A stretch of 64,000 nucleotides of DNA, taken from contig NZ_JAAAJC010000001.1 of the NCBI RefSeq assembly GCF_009900715.1, positions 124,001-188,000 on the forward strand, in the 5' to 3' direction. Positions 25,797 to 34,478 of this stretch are shown here, piece by piece. The first letter of the stretch is position 1; every line of letters begins with the position of its first letter. The translations under genes and the position numbers were made by a program. Under the pieces are notes generated by a model. It searched no databases, had not been told where the DNA came from, and was given only the letters and a program-made list of their open reading frames with translations. Source of the DNA: Halococcus salsus (lineage in GTDB: Archaea > Halobacteriota > Halobacteria > Halobacteriales > Halococcaceae).

Positions 25797-26311
25797 GCGA
25801 GGCAGCGGAGTTCCACGAGATGCGCGAACCCGTCGTCGAGAAGGTCGTCGTCCACATGGGCGTCGGCCAGGGCGGGCGCGAGCTCGCGAACGCCGAGGAC
25901 ATCCTCGAAGCCATCACGGGCCAGGAGGGTGTCCGGACGCGCGCGAACGCCACCGAGCCCGAGTTCGGCATCCGGCAAGGCGACCCGATCGGCGCAAAGG
26001 TCACCCTCCGTGGTGAGCCCGCCGAGACGTTCCTCGACACCGCGCTGGGGCTGGCATCGGTCTCGCGTTCGCAGTTCGACCAGACCGGCAACTTCAGCTT
26101 CGGCATCGAGGAGCACACCGAGTTCCCGAGCCAGGAGTACGACCCGAACATCGGGATCTACGGTCTCGACGTGACCGTCAACCTCACACGACCGGGCTCG
26201 CGCGTCGCGAAACGAACCAAGGTCACGCGGAAGCTGCCGAGCCGTCACCGGCTCGACACCGAGGACGCGGTGGCGTTCCTCGAAGCCGAGTACGACATGG
26301 AGGTACAATGA
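25793..26311 (+). CDS. rpl5: Ribosomal protein uL5
   Basis: The 172-aa 5S rRNA-binding protein reads [20 protein letters not shown] and has [20 protein letters not shown], the archaeal L5 core. It overlaps rps4e and rps14 by 4 bp each. Confidence 0.97.
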   Translation: MSEAAEFHEMREPVVEKVVVHMGVGQGGRELANAEDILEAITGQEGVRTRANATEPEFGIRQGDPIGAKVTLRGEPAETFLDTALGLASVSRSQFDQTGNFSFGIEEHTEFPSQEYDPNIGIYGLDVTVNLTRPGSRVAKRTKVTRKLPSRHRLDTEDAVAFLEAEYDMEVQ

Positions 26312-26499
26312 GCGAAAGCGAAACCGACAGCGGGAACGACGTCGAAACGGGCGAGCACACGGGGAAACGAACGGGCCAGCTCGAGGCCTGCCAGCGGTGC
26401 GGCCGCAAGCAGGGCCTCGTCGGGAAGTACAACATCTGGCTCTGCCGGCAGTGTTTCCGCGAGATCGCCCGCGGCATGGGGTTCGAGAAATACCAATGA
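26308..26499 (+). CDS. rps14: Ribosomal protein uS14, zinc-binding form
   Basis: This 63-aa protein carries four zinc-ligand cysteines, C28-x2-C31 and C46-x2-C49, around [14 protein letters not shown]. The N-terminal 25 residues are acidic and Gly/Thr-rich, an addition to the minimal form. It overlaps its neighbours by 4 bp. Confidence 0.96.
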   Translation: MSESETDSGNDVETGEHTGKRTGQLEACQRCGRKQGLVGKYNIWLCRQCFREIARGMGFEKYQ

Positions 26500-26888
26500 C
26501 CGACAACGACCCACTCGCCGACGCCCTCAGCGGTCTCGACAACGCCGAGAGCGTCGGGAAGCTCGATCTGACCGTCCGACCCGCCTCGAACACCATCGGC
26601 TCGGTGCTCGAAGTCATCTACGACCGGGGCTACATCTCCGGCTTCGAGTTCGTCGACGACGGCAAGGCCGGGACGTTCGAGGTCGAACTCAACGGTGCCA
26701 TCAACCAGTGCGGCGTCGTCAAGCCCCGGTACTCCACCGGGGCCGACGGCTACGAGAAGTGGGAGAAGCGGTTCCTCCCGGCACGGGACTACGGCACCCT
26801 GATCGTCACGACGAGCCACGGCGTGATGAGCCACTACGAGGCCCGCGAAGCGGGACTCGGCGGGCAGGTGCTCGCCTACGTCTACTAG
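26496..26888 (+). CDS. rps8: Ribosomal protein uS8
   Basis: The 130-aa 16S rRNA-binding protein starts [19 protein letters not shown], and ends with [20 protein letters not shown] followed by [13 protein letters not shown], the conserved C-terminus. The ATG at 26496 overlaps the rps14 stop. Confidence 0.97.
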   Translation: MTDNDPLADALSGLDNAESVGKLDLTVRPASNTIGSVLEVIYDRGYISGFEFVDDGKAGTFEVELNGAINQCGVVKPRYSTGADGYEKWEKRFLPARDYGTLIVTTSHGVMSHYEAREAGLGGQVLAYVY

Positions 26889-26892
26889 ACCA

Positions 26893-27441
26893 ATGACAGA
26901 AGAACGATTCACGATACCGGAGGGGGCAAGCGCCGAGACGGAGCGCTTCGACCTCACCATCTCCGGCGAGAACGGTTCCGTCACGCGGCGACTCTGGTAC
27001 CCGAACGTCACCGTCGACGTCGACGGCGACGAAGTGGTCATCGAGACCGCCGCCGAGGACGCGAAGACCAACGCCATCGTCGGCACGTTCACCAGCCACA
27101 TCCGGAACGCCTTCCACGGTGTCAGCGAGGGCTGGACCTACGAGATGGAAGTGTTCTACTCGCACTTCCCGATGCAGGTGCGTGTCGAGGACGATGAGGT
27201 TGTGATCCAGAACTTCCTCGGCGAGCGCGCACCGCGCCGGACGAAGATCCACGGCGACACGACTGTGGACGTCGACGACGAGCGGCTCACGCTCTCGGGT
27301 CCCAGCAAGGACGACGTCGGCCAGACCGCCGCGGACATCGAACAGCTCACCCGCGTCAGCGGCAAGGACGTCCGGGTGTTCCAGGATGGCGTCTACATCA
27401 CCGAGAAACCCCAGCGGGAGGTGACCGCCGGTGGCAGCTGA
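26893..27441 (+). CDS. rpl6: Ribosomal protein uL6
   Basis: The 182-aa protein near the sarcin-ricin loop has [20 protein letters not shown] and [20 protein letters not shown] followed by [12 protein letters not shown]. Its end overlaps rpl32e by 11 bp. Confidence 0.97.
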   Translation: MTEERFTIPEGASAETERFDLTISGENGSVTRRLWYPNVTVDVDGDEVVIETAAEDAKTNAIVGTFTSHIRNAFHGVSEGWTYEMEVFYSHFPMQVRVEDDEVVIQNFLGERAPRRTKIHGDTTVDVDDERLTLSGPSKDDVGQTAADIEQLTRVSGKDVRVFQDGVYITEKPQREVTAGGS

Positions 27442-28363
27442 GGAGCTCACCGAGGTCGACGGCGTCGGCGAGGAGAAAGCCGAAGCGCTCGTCGACGCGG
27501 GCTACGAGACGGTCGCGGACCTCGAGGACGCCGACCAGGACGACCTCGCCGCGGTCGAGGGCATCGGCGACGCGCTCGCCGCGCGGATCAAGGCCGACGT
27601 CGACGACCTCGACGTCGACGAGGACGCGGACGACGAGTCCGAAGAGGCCGAGGACGAGGCGTCCGAGGAGACCCCCGACGACCTCGCCGACGTCAGCGGT
27701 GTCGGCGAGGAGAAGGCCGACGCCCTGCGCGCGGCGGGCTTCGAGACGGTCGCGGACCTCCGCGAGGCCGAGCAGTCGGACCTCACCGCGGTCGAGGGCG
27801 TGGGCAACGCGCTCGCGGCCCGGATCAAGGCCGACGTCGGCGGGCTCGAAGTCGAGGAGGAGACCGAGGCGGACGTCGAGGACGAGACCGACACCACGGA
27901 GGACGAAGCGGTCGAGACCGAACTCGAACCGCGCGGGCTCGTGGACAAGACGCCCGACCTCGACGACGAGACCGGGCGGCTGCTGACGCGGCGTCGCCGG
28001 AAGTCGAAGCCGCAGTTCAACCGCCAGGACCACCACAAGAAGAAACGAGTGGGGACCTCGTGGCGGCGACCCCGCGGAACGCTCTCGAAACAGCGCCGCG
28101 GTATCAAGGGCAAGGGCGCGAAGGTCTCGGCTGGTTACCGAACCACCGAGGCCGTTCGCGGTCTCCACCCCAGCGGGTTCGAGGAGGTTCGCGTCGAGAA
28201 CACCGACGACCTGGAGGGTGTCGACGGCGACACCCAGGCCGTGCGGATCGGGTCGTCGGTCGGCGGTCGGAAGCGCGAACGCATCGAGGAGCAGGCCGAG
28301 AGCGACGGGATCCGGGTGCTGAACCCGACCTACGTCGAAGTCGAGGTGGAAACAGATGAGTGA
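27431..28363 (+). CDS. rpl32e: Ribosomal protein eL32 with two N-terminal helix-hairpin-helix modules
   Basis: The 310-aa protein ends in a normal L32e core (from about residue 165: [40 protein letters not shown]). Before it lie two helix-hairpin-helix units at about residues 4-60 ([35 protein letters not shown]) and 84-140 ([35 protein letters not shown]), divided by an acidic linker. Haloarchaeal L32e often has one such unit; two in tandem are more than usual and suggest an internal duplication. The GTG at 27431 lies inside the end of rpl6. Confidence 0.94.
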   Translation: MAAEELTEVDGVGEEKAEALVDAGYETVADLEDADQDDLAAVEGIGDALAARIKADVDDLDVDEDADDESEEAEDEASEETPDDLADVSGVGEEKADALRAAGFETVADLREAEQSDLTAVEGVGNALAARIKADVGGLEVEEETEADVEDETDTTEDEAVETELEPRGLVDKTPDLDDETGRLLTRRRRKSKPQFNRQDHHKKKRVGTSWRRPRGTLSKQRRGIKGKGAKVSAGYRTTEAVRGLHPSGFEEVRVENTDDLEGVDGDTQAVRIGSSVGGRKRERIEEQAESDGIRVLNPTYVEVEVETDE

Positions 28364-28823
28364 CCTCAGCGCACAGCGCCGACTCGCCGCCGACGTCCTC
28401 GACGTCGGGGAGAACCGCGTCTGGTTCGACCCCGAGAGCCAGGGCGAGATCGCGGAAGCGATCACCCGCGAGGACGTCCGCGAGCTGGTCGCCGACGGCA
28501 CGATAGAATCGAAGGACGCGAAGACGAACTCCCGCGGGCGAGCGCGCGAGCGCAACGCACAGCGTGCCGCCGGCCACCGCAGCGGCCCCGGTACGCGACG
28601 CGGGACCGCGGGCGCACGCCAGAACAAGAAGGACGCGTGGGTCTCGCGGATCCGCGCCCAGCGCCGCCGGCTGAAGGAGCTTCGAGCGGACGGCACGCTC
28701 GACCGAACCCAGTACCGCGCGCTCTACGACAAGGCGGGCGGGGGCGAGTTCGACAGCGTGGCACGGCTCGAAGCCTTCGCCGAGAACAGCTACGACATCG
28801 ACATCGAGACGGAGGACGACTAA
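28356..28823 (+). CDS. rpl19e: Ribosomal protein eL19
   Basis: The 155-aa helical protein reads [20 protein letters not shown], then the basic segment [20 protein letters not shown], both standard for L19e, which forms an inter-subunit bridge. It overlaps rpl32e by 8 bp. Confidence 0.97.
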   Translation: MSDLSAQRRLAADVLDVGENRVWFDPESQGEIAEAITREDVRELVADGTIESKDAKTNSRGRARERNAQRAAGHRSGPGTRRGTAGARQNKKDAWVSRIRAQRRRLKELRADGTLDRTQYRALYDKAGGGEFDSVARLEAFAENSYDIDIETEDD

Positions 28824-29404
28824 TGGCCACAGGACCACGATACAACGTACCGATGCGCCGCCGGCGCGAGGTCCGGACGGACTACCATCAGCGGTTGCGC
28901 CTGTTGAAATCAGGCAAACCCCGACTGGTTGCGCGCAAGAGCAACCGCCACGTCAGGGCGCAGCTGGTGAGCCCCAGTCCCGACGGTGACGAAACGCACG
29001 CGGGCGCGAGCTCGGCGGACCTCGCCGAGTACGGCTGGGAGGCCCCCACGGGGAACCTCCCGAGCGCGTACCTCACGGGGTTGCTCGCCGGGCTGCGCGC
29101 GCGAGAGAACGACGTGAGCGAGGCGGTGCTCGACATCGGCCTCAACACCGCGACGCCCGGCAACAAGCTGTTCGCGATGCAGGAGGGCGCGATCGACGCC
29201 GGCCTCGACGTGCCGCACAACGAATCGGTGTTCGCCGACTGGGAGCGCACCAGCGGTGAGCACATCGCCGACTACGCCGAATCGCGTGACGAGCCGCTCT
29301 ACTCGGGCGAGTTCGACGCGACCGACCTCCCCGAGCACTTCGAGGAGATACGACAGACCATCATGGACGAATTCGACCACGAACTCGGAGGCGACGATGA
29401 GTAG
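28823..29404 (+). CDS. rpl18: Ribosomal protein uL18
   Basis: The 193-aa 5S rRNA-binding protein starts [20 protein letters not shown] followed by [20 protein letters not shown]. The archaeal C-terminal region is present. One base is shared with rpl19e; its end overlaps rps5 by 8 bp. Confidence 0.96.
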   Translation: MATGPRYNVPMRRRREVRTDYHQRLRLLKSGKPRLVARKSNRHVRAQLVSPSPDGDETHAGASSADLAEYGWEAPTGNLPSAYLTGLLAGLRARENDVSEAVLDIGLNTATPGNKLFAMQEGAIDAGLDVPHNESVFADWERTSGEHIADYAESRDEPLYSGEFDATDLPEHFEEIRQTIMDEFDHELGGDDE

Positions 29405-30032
29405 ACGCGGCTGGGAGCCGCGCACACGGCTCGGCAAACTGGTCGCCGAGGAGGAGATCACCACGATGGAGGACGCCCTCAACTCGGGGCTCCCCCTGAA
29501 GGAACCGGAGATCACGGACCAGCTGCTCTCGCTCGAGGACGAGGTCCTCGACATCAACATGGTCCAGCGGATGACCGACTCCGGTCGGCGGGTGAAGTTC
29601 CGGTGTGTGGTCGTGATCGGCGACCGGAACGGCTACGTGGGCTACGCCGAGGGCCGCGACGACCAGGTCGGCTCGGCGATCCAGAAGGCCATCGAGGTCG
29701 CGAAGCTCAACATCATCAGCGTCGACCGCGGCTCGGGCTCCTGGGAGGACCGCGCGGGCGGGGTGAACTCCCTGACCCGCCGCACCAAGGGCAAGGCCGG
29801 CTCGGTCACCGTCGAGGTCATCCCCGCTCCGCAGGGGCTCGGTCTCGCGGCCGCCGAAACGGTTCGGCACATCCTCGAACTCGCCGGCGTCCAGGACGCC
29901 TGGACGAAGTCGAACGGCAACACCCGGACGACGGTCAACCTCGCGAAGGCGACGTACAACGCGCTCCGGAACGGGTCGCAGTCACGGATGCCACAGCGTG
30001 CCCGTGAGAAGCGACGCGAGGTGGTCGAGTGA
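29397..30032 (+). CDS. rps5: Ribosomal protein uS5
   Basis: The 211-aa decoding-fidelity protein has the S5 N-terminal RNA-binding domain ([40 protein letters not shown]) and the C-terminal domain with [20 protein letters not shown]. The ATG at 29397 lies inside the end of rpl18. Confidence 0.96.
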   Translation: MSRRGWEPRTRLGKLVAEEEITTMEDALNSGLPLKEPEITDQLLSLEDEVLDINMVQRMTDSGRRVKFRCVVVIGDRNGYVGYAEGRDDQVGSAIQKAIEVAKLNIISVDRGSGSWEDRAGGVNSLTRRTKGKAGSVTVEVIPAPQGLGLAAAETVRHILELAGVQDAWTKSNGNTRTTVNLAKATYNALRNGSQSRMPQRAREKRREVVE

Positions 30033-30496
30033 TGCAAGCGCTCGTGCAGGTCCGCGGCGAGGTCAACATGGAACAGGGCGTTCGGGACACCCTCTCGATG
30101 CTCAACATCCACAGCACCAACCACTGTACGTTCGTCCCCGAGACGGACACCTACCGCGGCATGATCACGAAGGTCAACGACTACGTGGCCTACGGCGAAC
30201 CCAGCCCGGGCGTGCTCGCGACGGTGCTCGAAACCCGTGGCGAACCCGCCGAGGGCGACGGGGACGTCGACGACGAGTGGGTCGGCGAGAACACCGACTA
30301 CGACGACCTCTCGGCGCTCGCGGAGGCGCTGCTCGCCGAGGAGACCACGCTCCAGGACGCCGGGCTCTCGCCCTCGCTCCGGCTCCACCCGCCGCGCGGC
30401 GGGCACAACGGCGTGAAACACCCGACCGCCGAGGGCGGCGAGCTCGGCAAGCACAGTTCGGACGAGATCGACGCGCTGTTGAGCGCGATGCGGTGA
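30032..30496 (+). CDS. rpl30: Ribosomal protein uL30
   Basis: The 154-aa archaeal form includes the bacterial-type core (ALVQVRGEVNMEQGVRDTLS, MLNIHSTNHC) plus the extended C-terminal part ending in HPPRGGHNGVKHPTAEGGEL. The ATG at 30032 shares one base with the rps5 stop; a GTG directly before it is a less likely start. Confidence 0.95.
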   Translation: MQALVQVRGEVNMEQGVRDTLSMLNIHSTNHCTFVPETDTYRGMITKVNDYVAYGEPSPGVLATVLETRGEPAEGDGDVDDEWVGENTDYDDLSALAEALLAEETTLQDAGLSPSLRLHPPRGGHNGVKHPTAEGGELGKHSSDEIDALLSAMR

Positions 30497-30506
30497 CCAC
30501 ACGACG

Positions 30507-31016
30507 ATGACTTCCAAAAAACGACGCCAGCGCGGCTCGCGCACCCACAGCGGCGGCACCCACAAGAACCGACGTGGGGCCGGCCACCGTGGCGGGCGCG
30601 GTCGTGCGGGACGCGACAAGCACGAAAAGCACAACTACGGGCCGCTCGGCAAACACGGTTTCAGCCGGCCCGAGAAGACCACCGAGGACGTCCGGACGGT
30701 CGACGTCCGCGAGCTCGACGAGGACGCGGCGCTCTACGCCGCCGACGGCCTCGCCGAGGAGACGGGCGACGGGTTCGCGCTCGACGCCCGCGACATCGTC
30801 GAGGACGGCCACGACGCCGACGTGGTGAAGGTGCTCGGCGGCGGGCAGGTCCGCCAGTCGCTCGACGTGACCGCCGACGCGTTCTCCGAGAGCGCGCGCG
30901 ACCTGCTCGCCGACGCGGGCGGGGAAGCGACCCTGAGCGAGCGCGGCGAGGAACGCAACGCGGAAGCGGACGACGAGGACTCGGACGAAGAAGCTACAAA
31001 CGCGGAGTCCGAGTAA
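30507..31016 (+). CDS. rpl15: Ribosomal protein uL15
   Basis: The 169-aa protein opens with the basic segment SKKRRQRGSRTHSGGTHKNR and GAGHRGGRGRAGRDKHEKHN typical of L15, and ends with a long acidic tail. It lies 7 bp before secY, coupling ribosome and translocon synthesis as in most prokaryotes. Confidence 0.96.
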   Translation: MTSKKRRQRGSRTHSGGTHKNRRGAGHRGGRGRAGRDKHEKHNYGPLGKHGFSRPEKTTEDVRTVDVRELDEDAALYAADGLAEETGDGFALDARDIVEDGHDADVVKVLGGGQVRQSLDVTADAFSESARDLLADAGGEATLSERGEERNAEADDEDSDEEATNAESE

Positions 31017-31023
31017 TCGCTAA

Positions 31024-32460
31024 ATGGGTTGGAAGGAGACCGCCGAACCGGTTCTGACGCGGATGCCCTCGGTCACACAGCCCGAGGGTCACATCCCGTT
31101 CAGACGCAAGCTCGCGTGGACCGCGGGCGTGCTCGTACTGTATTTCTTCCTGACGAACGTCACGCTGTACGGGCTCCAGGGTACCGGGAGCAACCCGTTC
31201 GGCCAGTTCGGGTCGATCCTCGCACTGAGTCAGGGGACGGTCCTCCAGCTCGGGATCGGGCCGATCGTGACCGCGAGCATCGTGCTCCAGCTCCTCGGCG
31301 GTGCCAACCTGCTCGGTCTCGACACCAACGACCCACGCGACCAGGTGCTCTATCAGGGGCTTCAGAAGTTCCTCGTGGTGGTGATGATCTGTATCACCGG
31401 CCTCCCGATCGTCTTCTCGGGCTTTCTGCCCCCGAGTGGCGACGTCGCCGCCTCGCTCGGTATCGGTACGTTCGGCGTTCAACTCCTGTTGTTCGCCCAG
31501 ATCTTCGTCGGCGGCGTCCTGATCCTGTTCATGGACGAGGTCGTCTCGAAGTGGGGTGTCGGCTCGGGGATCGGGCTGTTCATCATCGCGGGCATCAGCG
31601 AGCAGCTGATGCTCGGGATCTTCGGCCAGGGACAGCTCCTCGCCGGCTGGTTCGGGATCCTCACCGGGTCGATCGAGGCCTCGCCGCTGACGGCCGACGG
31701 GCTCCAGACGATCCTCTTCGGTCAGGGACAGATCGTCGCGCTCCTCACCACGGTGTTGATCTTCGTAGTGGTCGTCTACGCCGAGAGCGTCCGGGTGGAG
31801 ATCCCGCTCTCGCACGCCCGCGTCAAGGGCGCGCGGGGGCGCTTCCCGGTGAAGCTGATCTACGCGAGCGTCCTGCCGATGATCCTCGTGCGGGCGCTCC
31901 AGGCCAACATCCAGTTCATCGGGCGCATCCTCAACTCCCAGGTCGGTCTGCCACCGTGGCTCGGTGTCTACGGCAGCCAGGGTCAGCCCACGGGCGGGCT
32001 GTTCTACTACCTCGCGCCGATCTACCAGCCACAGGACTGGCAGTGGTGGGCCGGCAGCGTGAGCGCCGAGGTCTGGCAGGTGCTCATTCGCGTCGGCGTC
32101 GACCTCACGTTCATGGTGGTCGGCGGCGCGATCTTCGCGGTCTTCTGGGTCGAAACCGCGGACATGGGTCCGGAATCCACCGCGAAGCAGATCCAGAACT
32201 CCGGGATGCAGATCCCCGGCTTCCGTCAGAACCCCGGCGTGATCGAGAAGGTCCTTGAACGCTACATCCCGCAGGTCACGGTGATCGGCGGGGCGCTCGT
32301 GGGCGTGCTCGCGGTCGGCGCGAACATGCTCGGCACCATCGGGCTGGTCTCGGGAACGGGGCTCCTGCTCACGGTGTCTATCACCTACAAGCTCTACGAG
32401 GAGATCGCCGAAGAGCAGTTGATGGAGATGCACCCCGTGATGCGCCAGATGTTTGGGTAG
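31024..32460 (+). CDS. secY: Protein translocase subunit SecY
   Basis: The 478-aa protein forms the channel through which proteins cross or enter the membrane. Ten hydrophobic segments can be counted. Conserved parts are IPFRRKLAWTAGVLVLYFFL, GIGPIVTASIVLQLLGGANL (plug and TM2 region), SKWGVGSGIGLFIIAGI, VEIPLSHARVKGARGRFPVK (cytoplasmic loop) and the C-terminal MEMHPVMRQMFG. The coding end lies inside a 13-bp stem-loop. Confidence 0.97.
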   Translation: MGWKETAEPVLTRMPSVTQPEGHIPFRRKLAWTAGVLVLYFFLTNVTLYGLQGTGSNPFGQFGSILALSQGTVLQLGIGPIVTASIVLQLLGGANLLGLDTNDPRDQVLYQGLQKFLVVVMICITGLPIVFSGFLPPSGDVAASLGIGTFGVQLLLFAQIFVGGVLILFMDEVVSKWGVGSGIGLFIIAGISEQLMLGIFGQGQLLAGWFGILTGSIEASPLTADGLQTILFGQGQIVALLTTVLIFVVVVYAESVRVEIPLSHARVKGARGRFPVKLIYASVLPMILVRALQANIQFIGRILNSQVGLPPWLGVYGSQGQPTGGLFYYLAPIYQPQDWQWWAGSVSAEVWQVLIRVGVDLTFMVVGGAIFAVFWVETADMGPESTAKQIQNSGMQIPGFRQNPGVIEKVLERYIPQVTVIGGALVGVLAVGANMLGTIGLVSGTGLLLTVSITYKLYEEIAEEQLMEMHPVMRQMFG

Positions 32461-32476
32461 CAGACCCGAACATCTG
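32446..32476 (+). terminator. Stem-loop straddling the secY stop codon
   Basis: CAGATGTTTGGGT (32446-32458) pairs with ACCCGAACATCTG (32464-32476) across a 5-nt loop, with a single U-G wobble. The left arm encodes the last SecY codons and the TAG lies at its edge. It could end or stabilise the long operon transcript. A run of A rather than T follows on this strand, so it is not a classic intrinsic terminator. Confidence 0.55.
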
Positions 32477-32538
32477 AAAAGAAGTCAATAAACAGACGTT
32501 CTTTCTGACCATGCTGACCTCCTTCAGGAGGGGTCGAC

Positions 32539-32862
32539 GTGACCGACGGCAACGCGCCGAGATGTACACTTCCGTCGTGTGACGAGCCAGCAGTCGTCGA
32601 CTACGACGACACTCGTGACCCCGAGAGCGGGCAATCCACCCAACTGTTCGGGAGCATATCGAACGCGCCGGAAGTTACGCCGATGTATCGACCTCCGGCA
32701 CTGGCATCCATATCCTCGCTCGCGGCGAGCTCCCTGAAGGCGTGAAGTCCATCGACGCTTCACTACCGGATGATCGCGCTGGAGAGCTCTCGAACGCCGA
32801 AATCGAGGTCTACAACTCCGTTAGAGCCGGTTGCCGTTTGCGTCTGTATAGTTGAGCGGAAA
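32539..32862 (+). pseudogene. Broken primase/polymerase-like gene of a plasmid or virus
   Basis: Two frames must be joined to read it. The first gives VVDYDDTRDPESG up to about 32630. After a frameshift the second gives IHPTVREHIERAGSYADVST, then SGTGIHILARGELPEGVKSI and LPDDRAGELSNAEIEVYNS before degrading and stopping at about 32862. The phrases YADVSTSGTGIHIL and AEIEVY match primase-polymerase or replication proteins common in haloarchaeal plasmids and proviruses. Only about 100 of several hundred residues remain and there is no usable start. The rest of the 32461-33040 gap shows only short imperfect hairpins. Confidence 0.6.
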
Positions 32863-33010
32863 CGGCTGTGGCCGGGTGCTCTAACACCCGTCCGCACTTC
32901 CTGCTGCACCGCGGGGAAGCCCGGAGTGCCACGTCCGTTTCTACCCCACCTATTGACTCGTTGAGTACAAAGATTAGCCTATACGATGACTACATTGCGA
33001 ACAGGGCAAT

Positions 33011-33018
33011 GTTTAACC
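33011..33018 (+). promoter_or_regulatory. TATA box of the 33041-34343 operon
   Basis: GTTTAACC lies 23-30 bp before the ATG at 33041, so the transcript would be leaderless or nearly so, as is common in haloarchaea. Confidence 0.5.
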
Positions 33019-33040
33019 GAACCAGTCGCTTACGACGGGT

Positions 33041-33457
33041 ATGGGACGAACACGCGCGCTCCTCACGGATACCGACCGGAAGCAGATAACCGGTGAGGAG
33101 GGGGCCGACCGCCGTTACCAGTCCGCCACGCGCATCCGGCGGCGGGTTGAGGAACTGGAGCGGGATGCCGAAATCCTCTCTGAGCACCATCCGGACCTAC
33201 TCGAAGAGCTTCGGGAAGCCTTCGGTGCGACGGAGGATGGTCGTCTCAAGCGCCTAAGCAAGGATATCGGGGAACCCATCACGGTCGGTGACCGCGTATA
33301 CGAGGACGGAGACGTTCACGAGCTCGCCACCGATGGAGGCGAGGATAGTGAGGACGAGGAGGAGAACACGGCCGCCAGCCCCGATGCCGACGAGGGCGGC
33401 CCGGCGGGAGCTCGTGACGAGGAGCAGACCGAGGACAAAGAGGACGACTCCGAATGA
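33041..33457 (+). CDS. Small acidic protein of plasmid/provirus type
   Basis: The 138-aa protein begins MGRTRALLTDTDRKQITGEE and continues with a basic-acidic helical segment RYQSATRIRRRVEELERDAE, followed by HHPDLLEELREAF. Similar short proteins with this start occur in haloarchaeal mobile regions. The helical middle might dimerise; the last 50 residues are nearly all acidic and probably unstructured. It overlaps the next gene by 4 bp, so it may be part of the toxin-antitoxin operon. Function unknown. Confidence 0.65.
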   Translation: MGRTRALLTDTDRKQITGEEGADRRYQSATRIRRRVEELERDAEILSEHHPDLLEELREAFGATEDGRLKRLSKDIGEPITVGDRVYEDGDVHELATDGGEDSEDEEENTAASPDADEGGPAGARDEEQTEDKEDDSE

Positions 33458-33759
33458 GCACGCACGTGAAAATCGTCAAGACGCCCGACGTACTGCACGG
33501 TAAGCCACGGTTCGACGGCACCCGTATCGGCGTCTACATGATAGCCGAGGGGATTCGAGAAGGCGGCTGGACGGTCGAGGAGACCGTAGCGGAGTACCCC
33601 GACCTCTCGCGTGAGCAGGTCGATGCGGCGCTCGACTACTACGACGACCACCCGGAAGCGATGGACGTCATCCGCCAAGGGAAAGAGGCCAATCGTCGTC
33701 TTATCCAAGAGCGGAGCCGTGCTCCGACCGGTGACTCCGAGGGCGAGATAGAAGGGTGA
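33454..33759 (+). CDS. DUF433 antitoxin
   Basis: The 101-aa protein has the DUF433 signature: VLHGKPRFDGTRIGVYMIAE, then GGWTVEETVAEYPDLSREQV and AALDYYDDHPE. DUF433 proteins are helix-turn-helix antitoxins (VapB45-like) paired with DUF5615 toxins. The stop overlaps the GTG start of the next gene by 4 bp, the usual pair layout. Confidence 0.85.
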   Translation: MSTHVKIVKTPDVLHGKPRFDGTRIGVYMIAEGIREGGWTVEETVAEYPDLSREQVDAALDYYDDHPEAMDVIRQGKEANRRLIQERSRAPTGDSEGEIEG

Positions 33760-34106
33760 ATCGGCTCCAAGACAGGGAGGTACGAATCCTCTGCGACCAG
33801 AACGTCGCCGCCAAGTATACTAACGCCTTCGAGGAGGCGGACTGGATAATCGTCAGTACAGTCCGTGAGGAGCTCTCGATGGATACTGACGACGTAAATA
33901 TCAGTAAGTTCGCCGAAAGCAATAGGTTGATTATCCTCTCCGGGGATAACGACTTCCGCAAATTAGACCACGACCGCGGGTTCCTCTTCTATTCACACAC
34001 CGAGCGCCCCCCGCCGGGCGACGTGCTTGAGGCCGTTCGCGCTATCACCGACGCCTATACCGACCATCGGGCTATCGACGAAAACGTCCCCGATGGCTGG
34101 GTCTAA
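33756..34106 (+). CDS. DUF5615 PIN-like toxin
   Basis: The 116-aa protein has the PIN-like (Mut7-C type) pattern: ILCDQNVAAKYTNAFEEADW with Asp14, a middle acidic stretch MDTDDVNISKFAESNRLIIL and the end motif SGDNDFRKL. These acidic residues should coordinate the metal of a ribonuclease. It starts with GTG inside the antitoxin stop. Codon use is richer in A/T-ending codons than in the flanking glycan and ribosomal genes, suggesting transfer. Confidence 0.82.
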   Translation: MNRLQDREVRILCDQNVAAKYTNAFEEADWIIVSTVREELSMDTDDVNISKFAESNRLIILSGDNDFRKLDHDRGFLFYSHTERPPPGDVLEAVRAITDAYTDHRAIDENVPDGWV

Positions 34107-34112
34107 CGCTGG

Positions 34113-34343
34113 ATGGTCGACTCGCTCCCGGCAAGCGTGGCAGAATACGTAAGCGAGCACCGCGAGGTAACGCCGGACGAGGTACTTCGGGAGTGCGAGA
34201 TAGACGAGTCTTGGCGGCCGCAGGTCGAGCACTACCTCGCTATTACGCGCTACTCGCTCTACAAAGACAACCCGGAGAACGACGCTGACGGGCTCCGGTG
34301 GGACCGCGTAGAGTGGGATGATGTGAGACACTGGAAGATATAG
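34113..34343 (+). CDS. Small hypothetical protein linked to the toxin-antitoxin pair
   Basis: The 76-aa protein (MVDSLPASVAEYVSEHREVT, then a segment with LRECEIDESWRPQVEHYLAI) may contain a short helical domain resembling a helix-turn-helix. It starts 6 bp after the toxin, so probably shares its transcript. I do not recognise the family; other domains are not visible. Confidence 0.5.
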   Translation: MVDSLPASVAEYVSEHREVTPDEVLRECEIDESWRPQVEHYLAITRYSLYKDNPENDADGLRWDRVEWDDVRHWKI

Positions 34344-34359
34344 ACAGGCGCTCCGACCA

Positions 34360-34382
34360 ACACTGACTGCAGTGTCTTTCTA
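34360..34382 (+). terminator. Hairpin with pyrimidine tail after the islet operon
   Basis: ACACTG (34360-34365) and CAGTGT (34370-34375) pair around a 4-nt loop, followed by CTTTCTA. The hairpin is 17 bp after the last islet gene and before the convergent gene ending at 34479. Nothing else is seen in the 34383-34478 gap. Confidence 0.45.
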
Positions 34383-34478
34383 TTACCAATTCCGAACTAT
34401 CCCGGTTTGCAGGTTGAGGACGATGCGAACGACGACGATTCGTAGCGCTATCGAGGATTTAGCCCACCAGCGACCGCG

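Noticed and set aside
32539-32745. The 68-codon frame here as an intact small gene
   Set aside because: Only its first half resembles a protein family, and the continuation of that family is in another frame, showing a frameshifted relic.
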